Positions 61,913 to 64,000 of a DNA stretch of 64,000 bases are shown piece after piece. The first letter of the stretch is position 1; each line of letters starts with the position of its first letter. Below the pieces are notes generated by a model. That model was not told the DNA's origin, searched no databases, and was given only the letters and a program-made list of their open reading frames with translations. The position numbers were made by a program, and so were the translations under genes. Source of the DNA: Chloroflexota bacterium (GTDB taxonomy: Bacteria; Chloroflexota; UBA11872; UBA12225); NCBI GenBank assembly GCA_009693165.1, contig SHXX01000004.1, positions 1 to 64,000 on the forward strand. The letters are read 5' to 3'.

Positions 61913-64000
61913 ATGATCGTGGCGATTTGGTGGTGGCTTGTTGTGCAGGTCATATCCATTGCCACGCTTCCCGCCAGTTTCAGGTTTTTCCATCCGTTTG
62001 CGGATCGCGGGTATGCACTGAACAAGACCGTCGCCCTCGTGGCATTTGGTTTCGTCTCGTGGTGGCTCGGCGTAACGGGCCTCCTTGAAAACCAGGCATC
62101 GACAAGCTTGATTGTCATTGTCGCTCTTGGCGCAGGGAGTTGGTGGAGTGCGGGCAATCTCCGCCGTGATTTGCAGGTATTCATGGCGCGACGCCAGGGC
62201 CTACTCCTGCTTCAGGAAGCCATCTTTGCGATCGCGTTTGTTGGGTTTCTGCTGATCCGTTCGCACGCGGCTGATATTGCCGGGACTGAGAAGTTCATGG
62301 ACTTCGCATTCCTGAATTCGGTGGCCAGATCAGCCTATTTCCCACCGATTGACCCTTGGCTCTCGCCTGCATCTGGAATGCCGAACCCGACCGTCAATTA
62401 CTACTACTTTGGGTACCTCGTCCACGGCTTGTTGATCCAACTGGCCGGTGTGCTTCCGGGAGAGGGGTTCAATCTGGCATTGGCCACCGTTTTCGCGTTG
62501 GCTGCAGTTGGCATCTTCAGCGTCGGCTACACACCCACCCGTGATATTGCAGGCGGGTGGTCGCGGTCAAACCTAATCGTTCGCACAAGGACTGAACTCC
62601 CGCGGGGAGGGTGGGCCCTGGATGCGGCCTGGCCATACGTGGTCGCAGGCTTGGGATCGGTGTTCATGGTCCTCATTGGGGGCAACTTGTGGACAGTCTT
62701 GAGACGCATCGACGGCAGTGGCATGTGGCAGAAGGATTTCTGGGGCGGGATTGGATGGAATGCAACCCGGGTCCTTGTCATCAGGGATGGTGACCGGGAC
62801 ATCGACTACACAATCAACGAGTTCCCGGCCTTCAGTTTCCTTCTTGGCGACTTGCATCCACACGTGATGGCTTTGCCATTTACCGTACTCGCGGTTGGCA
62901 TCGCATACAGGTGGCTGGTCCATCCACCGGTGTTGTTTCGGTGGGCCACAGGCGTCTCCGTGGCTGGTCGAGGAGTGCCTTCAAGGTCTGGATTAGGCGT
63001 CCCGGGGGCGGGGGCCGGACCCGAAATGCCGCCGTGGCGGCAGGCATTCGCGCGGCTCAATCCGATATGGGAAGTCTTGCCCGTCGCGGCGCTTGTTGCG
63101 GTTCTCTACTTTGCAAACAGTTGGGACTTCCCGGCGTACTTCCTGCTCATTTGCGCCGCGGGCATTGTCGGGGCCTGGCCCCGTCATGCCGACGCGGACG
63201 AAACTGGTCCCGGCACATCGCCTTTCAGGATCATTTTCCGAACCATGTGCGTTGTTACAGGCACTGCGGTCTTGTCAGGCTTGCTGGTCTTCCCGTTCCT
63301 CGCGTCATTCACTCCACCGGTTGTCTCAGGCCCGGGTGAGATGCCGATTGGGTTCGTCTCACAACGAAGTCTGCTGTCGCAGTTCATTCAATTCTGGGGA
63401 TTGCAGATTGCGTGGGTAGTGCCGCCACTCTGGATTGTTGGCAAGAATATTGCCGGTTCCGTCCGCCAAGGGATCCGGTCGTACGCGGTACCCATCGGCA
63501 GTGCAGTGCTTGTCGGCCTGATCGCGGTGCTTGAGTTACGTGGAGCTGGCACCTACGCGTTGGCCGTGACGCTCGCGGGTCTCTCGATCTACGGCGCACT
63601 TCAGGCAGTGTTCCCGGCTGCCCCTAGGTCGGGGGGCGGTGACAATCAATCCACAACTCAGGGAGATGTCGTTCCAGAGGCCTTGCGAGGTGGGCGCGGC
63701 CTCGGGTTCGCACTGGCCATTCTCGGGACGGCATTTGCTCTGCTTGCGGTCTGCGAGGTCTTCTACATCCGTGACTTCTACGGTGGCTCGCTCCGTCGAA
63801 TGAACACCGTGTTCAAGCTCTACTATCAATCGTGGCTCATGATCGGCGTGGCCGGCGGGCCGCTTGCGTACTGGGTCATTCGTCAGACCAGTGAATCGGC
63901 AGGTGAGGTTGCCCGCGCCGGGTCCTACTTGCTCTGGCGGCTTGTTGTTCCGGCGATGATGGCTTTTGGGATCGTAATCATCGGTGGCATGCTGGTGTAT
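61913..64000 (+). CDS. DUF2298 (Chlor_Arch_YYY) membrane protein, 3' end outside window
   Basis: This frame is absent from the ORF track because no stop occurs before the window ends; 696 codons are open. The start ATG has GGGG 8 nt upstream. The family hallmarks are present: NSVARSAYFPPIDPWLSPASG, NYYYFGYLVHGLLIQL, NEFPAFSFLLGDLHPHVMALP and RMNTVFKLYYQSWLMIGVAGG. Many hydrophobic helices occur throughout. It corresponds to the C-half of the 1,607-residue fusion two genes upstream, but here the DUF2298 part starts at the N-terminus without the GT-like half. Biochemical function is not known. Confidence 0.9.
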   Translation, partial: MIVAIWWWLVVQVISIATLPASFRFFHPFADRGYALNKTVALVAFGFVSWWLGVTGLLENQASTSLIVIVALGAGSWWSAGNLRRDLQVFMARRQGLLLLQEAIFAIAFVGFLLIRSHAADIAGTEKFMDFAFLNSVARSAYFPPIDPWLSPASGMPNPTVNYYYFGYLVHGLLIQLAGVLPGEGFNLALATVFALAAVGIFSVGYTPTRDIAGGWSRSNLIVRTRTELPRGGWALDAAWPYVVAGLGSVFMVLIGGNLWTVLRRIDGSGMWQKDFWGGIGWNATRVLVIRDGDRDIDYTINEFPAFSFLLGDLHPHVMALPFTVLAVGIAYRWLVHPPVLFRWATGVSVAGRGVPSRSGLGVPGAGAGPEMPPWRQAFARLNPIWEVLPVAALVAVLYFANSWDFPAYFLLICAAGIVGAWPRHADADETGPGTSPFRIIFRTMCVVTGTAVLSGLLVFPFLASFTPPVVSGPGEMPIGFVSQRSLLSQFIQFWGLQIAWVVPPLWIVGKNIAGSVRQGIRSYAVPIGSAVLVGLIAVLELRGAGTYALAVTLAGLSIYGALQAVFPAAPRSGGGDNQSTTQGDVVPEALRGGRGLGFALAILGTAFALLAVCEVFYIRDFYGGSLRRMNTVFKLYYQSWLMIGVAGGPLAYWVIRQTSESAGEVARAGSYLLWRLVVPAMMAFGIVIIGGMLVY

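Noticed and set aside
1-64000. CRISPR arrays, insertion sequences, prophage or integrase genes, rRNA
   Set aside because: I saw no direct-repeat arrays, transposase motifs, phage genes or rRNA segments on reading the window.

Overview
The window looks like chromosome of a Chloroflexota bacterium of moderate to high GC content. The evidence is gene content: two proteins of the DUF2298 / Chlor_Arch_YYY membrane family (named for Chloroflexi and Archaea), one Agl23-type (TIGR03663-like) membrane protein, T-box leaders on thrS and the ilv-leu operon, and a double-thioredoxin-fold glutaredoxin-like protein. This assignment is inferred from family knowledge; no database search was run. I found no insertion sequence, prophage, CRISPR array or plasmid gene.

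Layout. Position 1-8.9 kb: the 5' end of a DUF2905 gene (leaving the window), a TerC-type metal exporter, tRNA-His(GUG), galE, a rhomboid protease, and two sugar-type ABC solute-binding lipoproteins, one of them in an operon with two MalF/MalG-like permeases but no ATPase. Position 9-20.6 kb: translation genes on the minus strand (pheT, pheS, a SpoU/TrmH methyltransferase, rplT, rpmI, thrS with a Thr T-box leader), plus a ribokinase and a large rifampicin-phosphotransferase-like PEP-utilising enzyme. Position 20.6-30.5 kb: a DUF2293 protein, tyrA, a rhodanese, endonuclease IV, a flavin reductase, nadA behind a perfect Rex-type operator, the tig-clpP-clpX cluster, and a glutaredoxin-like gene with an in-frame UGA.

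Position 30.5-41.2 kb: one minus-strand branched-chain amino-acid operon, ilvB-ilvN-ilvC-leuA-leuC-leuD-leuB-cimA, preceded by a T-box leader whose specifier reads CUC (Leu), with a U-tract terminator. Position 41.2-64 kb: an envelope glycosylation cluster of very large membrane proteins. It holds two tandem ~1,040-residue GT39/83-like proteins, a GT2 transferase, a hexapeptide acyltransferase, a third GT-like protein, a YbhN-family protein, a methyltransferase, a 1,607-residue GT-DUF2298 fusion, an Agl23-like protein with C-terminal NHL repeats, and a second DUF2298 protein that runs off the end of the window.

The most striking observation is at 29707-30447. Two ORFs that the track lists separately are one frame, interrupted only by a TGA at the first position of the C-terminal CxxC motif (giving U-P-H-C). 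A compact hairpin with a G-first apical loop lies 22 nt after the UGA. This fits a selenoprotein with a bacterial SECIS element. Other notable points are the Rex-type palindrome at nadA, two T-boxes with closely similar stem I motifs, a PEP-utilising enzyme whose conserved N-terminus extends upstream of any standard start codon, and soluble domains of unknown type on the giant glycosyltransferase-like proteins.
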